Shown: in pieces, positions 45,101 through 52,182 of the stretch
Layout of the letters: each line of letters starts with the position of its first letter
How positions within the stretch are numbered: the stretch's first letter is position 1
From: JANLYQ01 sp031365725
GTDB taxonomy: Bacteria > Actinomycetota > Actinomycetes > JACCUZ01
Length of the DNA: 56,556 bases
Assembly (NCBI GenBank): GCA_031365725.1
Contig: JANLYQ010000067.1
Coordinates: 1 to 56,556, forward strand
Direction of reading: 5' to 3'
The notes under the pieces: model-generated
Told to the model about the DNA's origin: nothing
The model's input: the letters and a program-made list of their open reading frames with translations, nothing else
Database searches by the model: none
Position numbers and translations under genes: made by a program

Positions 45101-47441
45101 GACCGGCACCTGGACCTGCACCGGCACCGCGACCGTGGTCTGCGACCTCACCGGGTCACTCGCTGCCGGCGCGGTCGCCGTGGTCGAGATCGAGGTGGCC
45201 ATCCCGTCCTCGGCCACCGGCGACATCGCCAACACCGCCACCGTCAGCAGCACCACGACCGACCCCAACCCCGTCAACAACACCGACGACGACCACAGCA
45301 CCCTGTCGGCCGCTGCGGACCTGCGCATCGTCAAGACCCACACCGGTCAGGCCGTTGCAGGACAGCCGTTGACCTTCACCCTGGCGGTCACCAACCTCGG
45401 CCCCTCCGACACCCCGGGCCCGATCCGGGTCAGTGACGGACTGCCTGCGGGCCTGACGTTCACCAGTGCGACCGGAACCGGCTGGGTCTGCACCCAGGCC
45501 GCCGCCGCCGTCAGCTGTGAGAGTGCCGCCGGTCTCGTCTCGGGCGCCTCAGCGGCACCGATCAGCATCGTCGTCGCGATCGACGGGGCCGCCGGCCCCG
45601 CGACACTGGACAACACCGCGACCGTGCAGGGGCCGTTGCGCGACCCGGTGCCCGCCAACAACAGCAGCACCGACGCGGTCGTCGTCGTCGACCGCACCAA
45701 CGTGTCGGTGGTCAAGACCGTCGTCACACCGGTTCCGCCGGCCGCTGTGCTCGCCGGTCAGAACGTGACCTACACCCTCCATGTCACCAACGACGGTCCT
45801 TCGACCGCCGACACGATGGTGGTCACGGACGCGTTGCCGGCCGGCACGTCGCTGGTGTCGGCGACCGGCACCGGCTGGACCTGCTCGACTGGCCCGACCG
45901 TGCTCTGCACCCGCGCGACCCTGGCCGTGGGCAGCACGGACATCACGCTGGTCCTGCGCGTCGACAGCACGACACCCCACGGCGCACGGGTCACCAACAC
46001 CGCGACCGTGGCCACCGCCACGCCCGGTGACAACCCGGCCGACAACACCAGCACCGCCACGGTCGACGTACGGGCCGAGGCTGACCTGGGCCTCGTCAAG
46101 ACCCACCGTGGTGCTGCGATCGACGCCGCGCGCACCGTCACCTTCGACCTCGCCGTGCGCAACCTCGGGCCCTCCGCGGCCCAGCGCCCGGTGACCGTGG
46201 TCGACTCCCTGCCGGTCGGAATGACCTATGTCTCCTCCGGACCCGACTGGAGCTGTACGGCGGCCAACGCGACGGCCGCCGGCCAGACGGTCACCTGCGT
46301 GCTCGACGGCACCCTGGTGCTCGATGCCGGCACCGACGCCCCGACGCTGACGATGGTCGCGCAGGTCGCTGCCGACATCACGCCGGGCAACCTCGTCAAC
46401 ACAGCAACCGTCACCTCGCCGACCACCGATCCGGTGCCCAGCAACAACACGGGCACCGACACGGTGCCGGTCGTGGCAGCGGTCGACCTCTCGGTCACCA
46501 AGACCCACGCCGGTCCCGTCACTGTCGGCGGCTCGGTCACCTTCGCCCTCGGCGTGCGCAACGCCGGGCCGTCGGTGGCCACGGGTGTCGTGCTCACCGA
46601 CACCGCACCTGCGGGGCTCACCCCGGCCGCCACCCAGACCTCGGCCGGGTGGACCTGCACGGTGGCCGGGCCGGTCGTCACCTGTGCGCTGTCGGCACCG
46701 CTGGCAGTGGGCGCCACTTCACCGAGCCTGTCCCTGACCTACGCGGTCTCCGCCGCCGCGGTGCCTAGCGCCACCAACCGCGCCGTCGTCACCTCCAGCG
46801 GCCGCGAGGAGCAGCCGGCCGACAACACGGCCACCGACCGGGTCGACGTGCCTGTCCCGGTCGTGCCGCCGGTCATCACCCCGCCGCAGCCGAAGCCGGG
46901 GGACACCAACCTCGTGCTGGTCAAGACTCTCGCGTCCTCGACCGACACCCGCGCGGTCTGGCTGATCACGGTCAACAACCGAGGCACGCACCCCACCGTC
47001 GCGCCGATCGTGGTCATCGACAACCTGCCCAAGGGGCTGACCTACGTCTCGGTCGCGGGGCTCGGCTGGGCCTGTACCCAGACCGGCCAGAAGATCCGGT
47101 GCACCTACGTCGCGTCCCTGGCGCCCGGTGCCACGGCCTCGGTCCGCCTGGTCACCGCGATCACCCCGGGCGCGCGTGACCCGATCACCAACACCGCGCG
47201 CGTGCAGTCGCCGGACGACATCCGTCCCGGTGACGACACCGACACCGCCGTGCTCGCCGTCAAGATCGGCAACGGCGGCACCGGTGGTGCGGGCGGCAAC
47301 GGGGGCAACGGCGGCACCGGCGCCGGCGGTGGCGGTCTGCCGCACACCGGTGCCGACGTGCTCGTCGCGTTGCGACTGGCACTGCTGCTGATGGGTGCCG
47401 GCGCCGGTGCGCTTGCCCTGGGACGACGCCGCCGCAGCTGA
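39117..47441 (+). CDS. Giant DUF11-repeat cell-wall-anchored surface protein
   Basis: The ATG at 39117 follows GAGGAG and gives 2774 residues. A signal peptide (MPVPRPGIARLAALVVLALV, cleavage near AQAVG) leads into an unbroken array of DUF11/SdrD-like Ig-type domains. The first two thirds hold larger, diverged units, and the last third holds eight more regular ones. Each ends a strand with a (D/N)xLPxG(x)T turn such as VTDALPAGTSLVSATG and closes with VPANN-type sequence. The C-terminus has a Gly/Asn-rich wall spanner, LPHTG, a hydrophobic helix and RRRRS, i.e. a sortase signal. It is probably a long fibrous adhesin or wall structural protein. No sortase gene is in the window. Confidence 0.92.
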   Translation: MPVPRPGIARLAALVVLALVSSLVVLIAGPAQAVGSPDLVLAKSAPTSVLIGGAATYTLTATDPTGPGAAFNVSFRDVLPVGVTYQAGSTSPPDIGEPSVLVDQPTTGQTTLIWRNAGDVQRGGSLLISFGATPSSTTLPVGSTVVNNASAYASSNPRQVARFDGTGAVLPGTFTSNADATGAPTTIAPFEVVKSEPSPEHELVRGVHDNSTVYRIDVRDNPTTATNAMVVTDLLPAGLEFLGCGGVDNSTPGQVEYAGAPRLTVVPGAGGTCLTPSSVDTVVNPSGRPAGVYTKVTWTLGRLAPGALQTITYRAGIPLRANVLAFPGGAPAPGSLRQGSNLDNNTGASTAETGSEAAYTNQASGTGTYTGPVAPGANATSTSTSTVTVTSEDLAVQKSVRPGTFAGGGVATYTLRLETSEYRRAADIRITDHVPNGVCPLSPTTNFATGAPADCAPAASFAPTGATLASATQNADGTFDLVFVPIAALVSDGVLTITYKGRMRTTYTGTGGGGVAGSPTVAGDSFTNTVSLDGTSRAVAGASPADPGPDVVVRDTSAATQASGGPAIDKKILPRAVPMTCSTGTYVDTPTPASEPAFHQGDRVCFQLRVDFPVDNRTRNAVVTDVLPDGMSYEAGSATTGTGNTVPAGQIAFNEAASAAGTADPTWTLGASAAGGNAFIEAGQILVVRFSAILTTHAAGATPDVTGNLMKLRSENSAGQAVSQRDKVDIVVTPAPPVRLLKGVRSVNGLPAAGNGPNVDGVQVRQGDEVVFRLDITNLGTAAVGNDQTVRALHLVDALPAGITCAAITLISDAGTCSDAGAAGRPAVVPATAAVLAWTLPPSDTIAPGATRPSLTYRMHIPDVASVSRVFTNTAGVTRYDAVTDIVTGGVPGTTTYFPANNLDTSIPVAQQGAPRADDTSYVVIRDVPVTKTGVTSIAELGNDGPVQSVVGELVTTTLSVTVPSRTTVFNATFSDALPAGQTFVSATSAWSVTGVAPATTPVPAGFSQNPATGRLTFPTTWTNATATNQLFTITVVARVNTLATNVDGTVLTDRAIFASTSALTGGVALPPRSATYGTTVIVPVPTLTKGDSTADRFVAAGQTVTFTLTANNAAGHPALKDASVVDCLPVGMTFGAYGTPTQGSTVAAVAGDGTNGCATGLLRLRWDVGTLLTGPATLTYTATVDPASAGLVAYTNNATLTGSTIADGANDPTTERVLTSAATDTLTVRGALLTKSAVPARPTIGERVTYTVVATLPVDVNFYDASVVDQLPAGLDPASLTRISFTCASSAGSCLGSIPGGGAALTDAAGPNGSTLQAWLLGDVLSAPQQRTLTITYSAIVRDVAANQRSTALTNTAAVQWDDTNGTDPTSAGSPSTRTSPTATATVVVAEPVLTIAKSVDDTTPEPGQAFTYTVAISNAAGGDVSAAFNVRVVDVVPVGVVVDPTTISGGGAYDAAARTITWTVPGPLAPGASTTRTYRARLAASASLTAAALVNTVTIESWTSLATAGRIYVPRPSATAAVTPSFPTLTPAKAAVSAGPAFLGQSFTWRLTMTDPGPAAAFGVDVIDVLPPSWTYDAGSARITVAGGAAGAVEPTLSSTGGVQTLRWTDLGDLSAGQAVIVTYSATPGPGAATTPGVGLSVPHTNTVTGTFEDATAATGNAGGPYGTGPATAVAHIAAADLSIDKSHVGSFTAGGTGSWDLLVRNLGPDTATGPFAVTDPLATGTTLLSTSGTGWSCTGTTTVTCTRSNAADTLASGAAFPVLTLRVSVDPAVPNGSTLSNTASVTARTYDPVPANNNDTDVVDVIASADLAIAKAHPAAVPAVAGAPFSWTLGVTNRGPSVSRAPITVTDTLPAGVAFVSATGTGWTCTQAAGVVTCVLSHDLAVGEVAGEITVHVTIGSGATGSLRNDAAVSGTTPDAVPANDTASDTVAVTAAADLLLTKDHVGAFVAGATGTYWFRVENLGPSDAAAPVRITDVMPAGITATGTVTDVTGTWTCTGTATVVCDLTGSLAAGAVAVVEIEVAIPSSATGDIANTATVSSTTTDPNPVNNTDDDHSTLSAAADLRIVKTHTGQAVAGQPLTFTLAVTNLGPSDTPGPIRVSDGLPAGLTFTSATGTGWVCTQAAAAVSCESAAGLVSGASAAPISIVVAIDGAAGPATLDNTATVQGPLRDPVPANNSSTDAVVVVDRTNVSVVKTVVTPVPPAAVLAGQNVTYTLHVTNDGPSTADTMVVTDALPAGTSLVSATGTGWTCSTGPTVLCTRATLAVGSTDITLVLRVDSTTPHGARVTNTATVATATPGDNPADNTSTATVDVRAEADLGLVKTHRGAAIDAARTVTFDLAVRNLGPSAAQRPVTVVDSLPVGMTYVSSGPDWSCTAANATAAGQTVTCVLDGTLVLDAGTDAPTLTMVAQVAADITPGNLVNTATVTSPTTDPVPSNNTGTDTVPVVAAVDLSVTKTHAGPVTVGGSVTFALGVRNAGPSVATGVVLTDTAPAGLTPAATQTSAGWTCTVAGPVVTCALSAPLAVGATSPSLSLTYAVSAAAVPSATNRAVVTSSGREEQPADNTATDRVDVPVPVVPPVITPPQPKPGDTNLVLVKTLASSTDTRAVWLITVNNRGTHPTVAPIVVIDNLPKGLTYVSVAGLGWACTQTGQKIRCTYVASLAPGATASVRLVTAITPGARDPITNTARVQSPDDIRPGDDTDTAVLAVKIGNGGTGGAGGNGGNGGTGAGGGGLPHTGADVLVALRLALLLMGAGAGALALGRRRRS
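44158..47262 (+). repeat. Eight tandem DUF11 domain repeats
   Basis: Units of roughly 380-400 bases start with ADLSIDK, ADLAIAK, ADLLLTK, ADLRIVK, TNVSVVK, ADLGLVK, VDLSVTK and TNLVLVK. They share GPS/GPSxA, TDxLPAG, GTGWxCT and a PxxNN ending. The regular spacing and shared Cys pairs suggest recent expansion by duplication. Confidence 0.85.
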
Positions 47442-47457
47442 CGTCCGACGCGGACGT
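47441..47457. terminator. Hairpin between surface-protein and nei genes
   Basis: ACGTCCG and CGGACGT form a 7-bp stem around ACG immediately after the stop of the surface-protein gene. It lies between convergent genes and may terminate from both sides. Confidence 0.5.
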
Positions 47458-47460
47458 CGT

Positions 47461-47520
47461 CAGGCAGCCTGGCCGAGCTCTCGGTCAGGCGGCCTGGCCG
47501 TGTTCTCGGTCAGGCCGCCT
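47461..47520. repeat. 25-bp tandem repeat at the 3' end of nei
   Basis: Two 25-bp units (47461-47485 and 47486-47510) differ at four positions, and a partial third unit (CAGGCCGCCTGA) includes the nei stop codon. The repeats are copies of the nei 3' end and carry inverted GAG/CTC arms. Confidence 0.75.
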
Positions 47521-48307
47521 GACAGCGGGGGCACCAGAACAAGTTGCGGGCTCCCATGACCTCGGTGGCCACCGGTGTGCCGCACACCCGGCACGGTTCG
47601 CCGGTGCGCCGGTAGACGTAGTGCGCGTCGACCCGTCGGACCCGGCCGGACACCCGGTCGCGGTCCTCGGGCCTGGTGGTGACGATGCGACCGGCCCGGA
47701 CGCCGGACTTCATCAGGGTGACGAGGTCGGACCACAGCGCGTCCCACTCCTCACGGGTCACCAGCCGCCCGGGGCGATGCGGGTCGATGCCGGCCCGGAA
47801 GAGCACCTCGGCCCGGTAGACGTTACCGATCCCCGCCACCACCGTTTGATCCATCAGCAGCAGCCCGATCGCCGACCGGCTGTGACTGATCCGAGCCCAC
47901 CCGCGCTCGCCGCGCTCGCGCGGACGCAGCGGGTCCGGCCCGAGCCGGCCGAGGACGGCCGCGCGGTCGGCGTCGGTGTGCACCTCGCAGGCGGTGGCGC
48001 CGCGCAGATCGGCGTACGACGTGGAGTTCTGCAGCCGCACCCGTAGGGCGCCGCGGGGTGCAGGTGGCGGTGCCGCGCCGAAGGTCCACGAGCCGTAGAG
48101 CCCGAGGTGCACATGCAGCCACAGGTCGTGGCCGAAGCCGAGGAACAGATGCTTGCCGACCGCCTCGGCGACCTCGAGCTCGTGGCCGTCGAGCAGCGCC
48201 GCGCCCTCGACGAACCGGCCCTGCGGGCTGGACAGGTTCACGACGCTGCCGCCGAAGCGGGTCAGGTGCTCGCGGGCCTGCCGGTGAACCGTGTGTCCCT
48301 CGGGCAT
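47510..48307 (-). CDS. nei: Formamidopyrimidine-DNA glycosylase/endonuclease VIII family protein
   Basis: The 265-residue protein begins MPEGHTVHR, exposing the catalytic Pro after Met removal and the conserved Glu. The helix-two-turn-helix is seen in MDQTVVAGIGNVYRAEVLFR, and the C-terminal zinc finger in CRVCGTPVATEVMGARNLFW plus CPRCQ. This is bifunctional base-excision repair: removal of oxidised bases and cleavage of the abasic site. The PEGH start and the finger pattern are closer to actinobacterial Nei2 than to MutM/Fpg. It is convergent with the surface-protein gene. Confidence 0.93.
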   Translation of the reverse strand: MPEGHTVHRQAREHLTRFGGSVVNLSSPQGRFVEGAALLDGHELEVAEAVGKHLFLGFGHDLWLHVHLGLYGSWTFGAAPPPAPRGALRVRLQNSTSYADLRGATACEVHTDADRAAVLGRLGPDPLRPRERGERGWARISHSRSAIGLLLMDQTVVAGIGNVYRAEVLFRAGIDPHRPGRLVTREEWDALWSDLVTLMKSGVRAGRIVTTRPEDRDRVSGRVRRVDAHYVYRRTGEPCRVCGTPVATEVMGARNLFWCPRCQAA

Positions 48308-48329
48308 CGGGCCAGCCTGCCAGAGGCGA

Positions 48330-48560
48330 CTACCGCTCCCACCAGGCGCCGTCGGGAGAGCCCTCGGTGGCCAGGATCTCGGCCGAGCGGGGGCCGTCGG
48401 CGGCCTGCAGGTCGCAGAGCAGGGCGAGCGGCACGTGCTCGTGCAGCAGGTCCATCACCCGGTCGTCGCCGGCGTCGTGCGCGCTGGGGACGATGGGTGC
48501 GGTGTGGTGCGTCGTCACGTGTCCCGCGCTGTCGATGTCCGTGGTGGTCTTCGCGCTCAT
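48330..48560 (-). CDS. Small hypothetical protein
   Basis: An excellent GGAGGAG site precedes the ATG at 48560. The 76-residue product starts MSAKTTTDIDSAGHVTTHH and contains DRVMDLLHEHVPLALLCDLQ. No family is recognised; composition is acidic and soluble with no signal peptide. It lies 22 bases upstream of nei on the same strand and may be cotranscribed with it. Confidence 0.7.
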   Translation of the reverse strand: MSAKTTTDIDSAGHVTTHHTAPIVPSAHDAGDDRVMDLLHEHVPLALLCDLQAADGPRSAEILATEGSPDGAWWER

Positions 48561-48661
48561 CTCGACTCCTCCGTCATGTCGTCGAACGCTGCCTGCCCGG
48601 TTGATCGACAGGCCGGAGTGCCGGACTTGAGACTTCTCTGGCAAAGCGCCCGTAAAGCCAA

Positions 48662-48694
48662 ACCGCCCCGCCCTCACGAGGAGGACGGGGCGGT
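48662..48694 (-). terminator. Strong terminator of the cold-shock gene
   Basis: ACCGCCCCG and CGGGGCGGT form a 9-bp GC stem with additional pairing inside. Read on the minus strand it lies 44 bases after the csp stop and is followed by TTTGGCTTTA, a T-rich tail unusual in this GC-rich DNA. Confidence 0.8.
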
Positions 48695-48737
48695 CACTGG
48701 TGTCAGGATCGGGTCGGGCAGATCGGGGTCGGGCAGA

Positions 48738-48941
48738 TCAGACGGGGCGCACCTGGTCGGCCTGCGGGCCGCGCTGGCCCTGCGTGACCTCGAACTCCAC
48801 CCGCTGGTTCTCGTCCAGCGAGCGGTAGCCGTCGGCCTGGATGGCCGAGAAGTGCACGAAGACGTCGGGGCCGCCGCCGTCCTGAGCGATGAACCCGAAA
48901 CCCTTCTCGGCGTTGAACCACTTCACGGTTCCCTGAGCCAC
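48738..48941 (-). CDS. cspA: Cold-shock domain protein
   Basis: GTG at 48941, after AAGGAGA, gives 67 residues: AQGTVKWFNAEKGFGFIAQD carries the RNP1 motif (KGFGFI) and DVFVHFSAI the RNP2 motif. It binds single-stranded RNA/DNA as an RNA chaperone in the cytoplasm. Length and motifs are typical. The roughly 220-base upstream region may include a long 5' leader, as is usual for csp genes. Confidence 0.96.
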   Translation of the reverse strand: MAQGTVKWFNAEKGFGFIAQDGGGPDVFVHFSAIQADGYRSLDENQRVEFEVTQGQRGPQADQVRPV

Positions 48942-49167
48942 TGTCTCTCCTTCGCGAGGAAACGATGACGACACCCGCACTGCGCGGATCCCGGGTCGTC
49001 AGATGGCGCGTTCCCTCGCGGGCCCGGACCGGGGGACCGGGGCCAGTGACACAGAACGCCCGTGCTGATGGTCAGCGCGGGCGTTCGACGCGTTCGAGGC
49101 ACTGCAACTTCCAACCAGCACCAACGCTAGGACATCTCTCGCGCAGATGTCCATGCCGGATAGTCGG

Positions 49168-50112
49168 TCACCAGGCCCGGATGCCCCAGCTGAGCAGGTG
49201 CGTCTGGTCTGCAGCGAGAAGGACGAGGTCCTCCCCCGTCCGAAGCGCATCCGGCGGGCAGGACATCGGCTCGACGGCCAGGCCGCGTCGTCGCCGCGCG
49301 GCGTCGAGAGTGTCCCCGGAGAAGAGCTGCAGCCACCGGGTGGCACCCTCGGCCCACAGCTCGGCACCGGAGCCGCCCGGCACTTCGAGGCGGACCCGGA
49401 CTCGTCCGTCGTCGTCAGGGAGCAGGTCGCCGTAGCCATCGTCGAGCACCAGGTCGCCGATCCGCCGCGGACTGCGGAAGTCATAGGCGGTGTTCTCGAC
49501 CGGCTCGCGACCGAGGGGGATGCCGCGGTCGTCGAGCTGCAGCCGGGTGCGAGCCGGCAACGTCAGGTGCAGGTCGTCGACCAGTGCGTCGTCTGCGGCG
49601 ACCGCAGCCGAGAGATAGGGGTGCTGCCCCACGCCGTACGGCGCGGTGCCGGGGCCGATGTTGCGCGCCTCGAGGTCGACCTGCAGGCCGGCGTCGTCGA
49701 GCCGGTAGGTCGCGGTAAGGGCGAGGTGGAACGGATAGCCCGGCTGTGGCCAGACGGTGGTCGAGAGCGTCACGGTGTCCGGTGTCTCGCGCGTCGTCGA
49801 CCAGCCGACCCAGCGGACGAGCCCGTGGATGGCGTTGCGCTGCGCCGCCTCGCTCAGGGCCAGCTGCTGCTCGTGCCCCTCGATGGTCCAGCGGCCGTCG
49901 CGGACCCGGTTGGGCCACGGTGCAAGCACCTGCCCGCGGCCGCCGTCGGCGCGCGCGTCAGCGGCGAAACCGTCCAGCACGGCCCGTCCCGATGCCTGGT
50001 AGTGCCGCAGCGTCGCCCCGACCTCGGTCACGACGGCGGTCTGGTCACCGTGGCTGATCGTGTGCTGGCGGCCGGAGGGGAGCGCAGTGTCAGCAGGGGG
50101 CGTGACGGGCAT
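49168..50112 (-). CDS. Aldose 1-epimerase family protein
   Basis: The 314-residue protein is a galactose-mutarotase-like beta-sandwich. Seen are VLAPWPNRVRDGRWTIEG near 85, NAIHGLVRWVGW (first catalytic-site His), GVGQHPYLS (second His) and the catalytic Glu in AVEPMSCPPDA near the C-terminus. It interconverts alpha and beta anomers of an aldose; the GalM-like subgroup common in actinomycetes has unproven substrate range. It stands alone and is divergent from the HAD gene. Confidence 0.88.
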   Translation of the reverse strand: MPVTPPADTALPSGRQHTISHGDQTAVVTEVGATLRHYQASGRAVLDGFAADARADGGRGQVLAPWPNRVRDGRWTIEGHEQQLALSEAAQRNAIHGLVRWVGWSTTRETPDTVTLSTTVWPQPGYPFHLALTATYRLDDAGLQVDLEARNIGPGTAPYGVGQHPYLSAAVAADDALVDDLHLTLPARTRLQLDDRGIPLGREPVENTAYDFRSPRRIGDLVLDDGYGDLLPDDDGRVRVRLEVPGGSGAELWAEGATRWLQLFSGDTLDAARRRRGLAVEPMSCPPDALRTGEDLVLLAADQTHLLSWGIRAW

Positions 50113-50327
50113 GCGGTGACGTTATCGGCCAGCCGGTGCTCTCGTCAGAGGTCCGAGCACCAGCCGGCCGCCGGCCGCACGGGAGACGCAGAGCATCACC
50201 CCTAGGGTCAGTCGACGGTCGCGGTCGACCTACGGCCTCGTGCCGTTCTGCGGGGCAGCGGAACGACGTTCCGTCATCTGGAACGCTGGCTCCTGACGAT
50301 GTGCGCGCAATCGGTGAGGATGTGCCC

Positions 50328-51053
50328 ATGCCTGACCGTGACGAGCCCCGCCCACGCCCTCGTGCCCGCGGCCTGCTGCTGGACATCGGCGGCGTCGTGC
50401 TGCGCAACGGGGTCGAGCTGGCTGACTCCCTCGCCCAGCGGGAACCCGCTCTGCAACCCATGCTGGCATCGCTGGGCGGCCTCGGCGGTGCGCGCGACGA
50501 CCTCTGGCGCGACATGCTCGCCGGGCGGGTCAGCGAGCGTGCCTACTGGTCGCAGCGCTCGGCCGAGATGGGCAGTGCACTCGGTCGCACCTGGGACACC
50601 AGAGTCATGATCAACACGATGTACGACGCGCCGCAGGCCACCTGGTTGCGCGCCGAGGTGGTCCAGTTGATGTCCGACGTGCGGGCTGCTGGGCTGCCGC
50701 TGGGCGCGCTGACCAACGACCTCGCCGACTTCCACGGTCAGGAGTGGGTCGAGGCGCAGGAGTGGCTGCGGCTGTTCGAGGTCATTGTCGACGCCTCGCA
50801 CACCGGGGTGATGAAGCCCGACCCGCGGGCCTTCCAGGCAGGTGCCGAGGCCATCGGGCTGCCGCCGGGCGACATCGTCTATCTCGACGACATGCCGTGG
50901 AACGTGAACGGCGCGTTGGCCGCCGGTCTCGATGCCGTGCGGGTCGAGCGGGACGACCCGCTGCGCGCGGTGTCCTATGCCCGCGATCGTCTGGGCCTTT
51001 CCCTCGATGCCATTGTTGCCACCGACCACCCGACCGGACGCGACGAGTCATGA
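50328..51053 (+). CDS. HAD-superfamily hydrolase
   Basis: ATG 50328 after GAGG gives 241 residues. HAD motif I is LLLDIGGVVLRNG, with the nucleophile Asp but Gly instead of the second Asp, as in DxGGV subgroups. Motif II is LGALTND, the motif III Lys is in GVMKPDPRAF, and motif IV is VYLDDMPWNV. A helical cap lies between motifs I and II. It is likely a phosphatase or related hydrolase of unknown substrate. GAGGAGG for the next gene starts in its stop codon. Confidence 0.85.
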   Translation: MPDRDEPRPRPRARGLLLDIGGVVLRNGVELADSLAQREPALQPMLASLGGLGGARDDLWRDMLAGRVSERAYWSQRSAEMGSALGRTWDTRVMINTMYDAPQATWLRAEVVQLMSDVRAAGLPLGALTNDLADFHGQEWVEAQEWLRLFEVIVDASHTGVMKPDPRAFQAGAEAIGLPPGDIVYLDDMPWNVNGALAAGLDAVRVERDDPLRAVSYARDRLGLSLDAIVATDHPTGRDES

Positions 51054-51063
51054 GGAGGTCACC

Positions 51064-51318
51064 GTGCCGCTGGTGAGGGTCGACATCATGGAGGGGCGCC
51101 CGCCGGAGCTGATCGAGGAGCTGCACCGACGGCTGGCCGAGCTGGTGGCCGAGGTGCTCGACACCCCTATCGAGCGGGTGCGCACCTACATCACCCAGTT
51201 CCCGGCACACGCTTGGGGCATCGGTGGCGTGCCCGCCGACGTCGCACGCTCGGCCGAGGTGCAGGCGCGTGCCGCCGAGGTGCGGTCGCGTGCCGCCGAG
51301 GCGGACCCGACCGCGTGA
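51064..51318 (+). CDS. 4-oxalocrotonate-tautomerase-like protein
   Basis: The GTG start at 51064 is followed directly by a Pro codon, which after Met removal gives the N-terminal catalytic Pro of the tautomerase superfamily (PLVRVDIMEGRPPELIEELH). The 84-residue size fits the family, with an Ala/Arg-rich tail slightly longer than usual. It follows the HAD gene by 10 bases and overlaps the SDR start (GTGA). It may isomerise an enol intermediate in a degradation pathway. Confidence 0.8.
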   Translation: MPLVRVDIMEGRPPELIEELHRRLAELVAEVLDTPIERVRTYITQFPAHAWGIGGVPADVARSAEVQARAAEVRSRAAEADPTA

Positions 51319-52142
51319 CCGCCCCGCTGGCCGGAACATCGAGCAGCGCCGCGGCGACCAGTTCTGCACCGAGCAGCGTCGTCGAGAACAGCACGCTGTG
51401 TGTGGTCGTCGGCGCCACCGGCGCCATCGGCTCGGCCGTGGTCCGCCGCCTGGTCGGCCGCGGGATGCAGGTGGTGGCAGTGGCCCGGTCGGCGGACGCG
51501 TTGGCCGCGCTCGCTGCCGAGCTGACCGGCGTACATCCCTGTGCTGCGGACATCGCCAGCGACGGCGCGGTCGGCGAGATCGGGGTCGCCGTCGCCGCGA
51601 TCGGCGGGCCGGTGCGCCTGGCGGTGTTCGCCGCCGGGCTGCCCGTGCGCGGGTCGGCCGAGACCATCGACCCGCAGCTGCTCGCCGATGGCATGAACAT
51701 CAAGGTGGGCGGGCTGTTGCGGCTCGAGCGGGCGGTCCGCGACCACATGGCGCGCGGGTCGCGGCTGGTCGCCTTCGCCGGCTCGCTGGGTCTCGAACCG
51801 CGTGCGACCGAGGCCGGTCCGGGTGCGGTGAATGCCGCGGTGTTCAATATGATGCGCCAGCTCAGCCTGATCCTCGGACCGCGTGGAGTCACCACGCACA
51901 CGATCGCCCCCGGCCCGGCCGACACCCCTCGGCTGCGGCGCATCGTCGAGGCGGTTGCGGCGGAGAGTGGGCAGTCGTTCGACGCGGTGTGGGCGACGTA
52001 CGCCGCGGGGAGCTCGCTGGGTCGGCTGCCGACCGCCGACGAGGTCGCGTGGGGGGTGACGGTGCTGCTCGACCCGGAAGCCGACCTGCTGCACGGGTCG
52101 GTGCTGTCGCTGGACGCCGGCGGGCACCGCGGCATCCACTGA
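51315..52142 (+). CDS. SDR-family protein lacking the Tyr-Lys pair
   Basis: GTG 51315 gives 275 residues. The cofactor motif is VVVGATGAIGSAVVRRL and the NAG-like motif is FAAGLPV. The family's active-site YxxxK position aligns with PGAVN in EAGPGAVNAAVFNMMRQL, so both catalytic Tyr and Lys are absent. The downstream IAPGPADTPRLRR matches SDRs. It may bind NAD(P) without classical reductase chemistry, or use a different mechanism. It is the last gene of the HAD-tautomerase-SDR unit. Confidence 0.82.
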   Translation: MTAPLAGTSSSAAATSSAPSSVVENSTLCVVVGATGAIGSAVVRRLVGRGMQVVAVARSADALAALAAELTGVHPCAADIASDGAVGEIGVAVAAIGGPVRLAVFAAGLPVRGSAETIDPQLLADGMNIKVGGLLRLERAVRDHMARGSRLVAFAGSLGLEPRATEAGPGAVNAAVFNMMRQLSLILGPRGVTTHTIAPGPADTPRLRRIVEAVAAESGQSFDAVWATYAAGSSLGRLPTADEVAWGVTVLLDPEADLLHGSVLSLDAGGHRGIH

Positions 52143-52182
52143 CGCTTCGCTGGATCCCCTCGGCGTGCTCGTCGTGGTTGCG

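Noticed and set aside
44158..47262. Long periodic repeats as a non-coding array
   Set aside because: The period is a multiple of three and is explained by protein domains in one intact frame.
47461..47520. Short tandem repeats as a CRISPR array
   Set aside because: Units are directly adjacent without spacers and copy the nei gene end; no cas genes are present.
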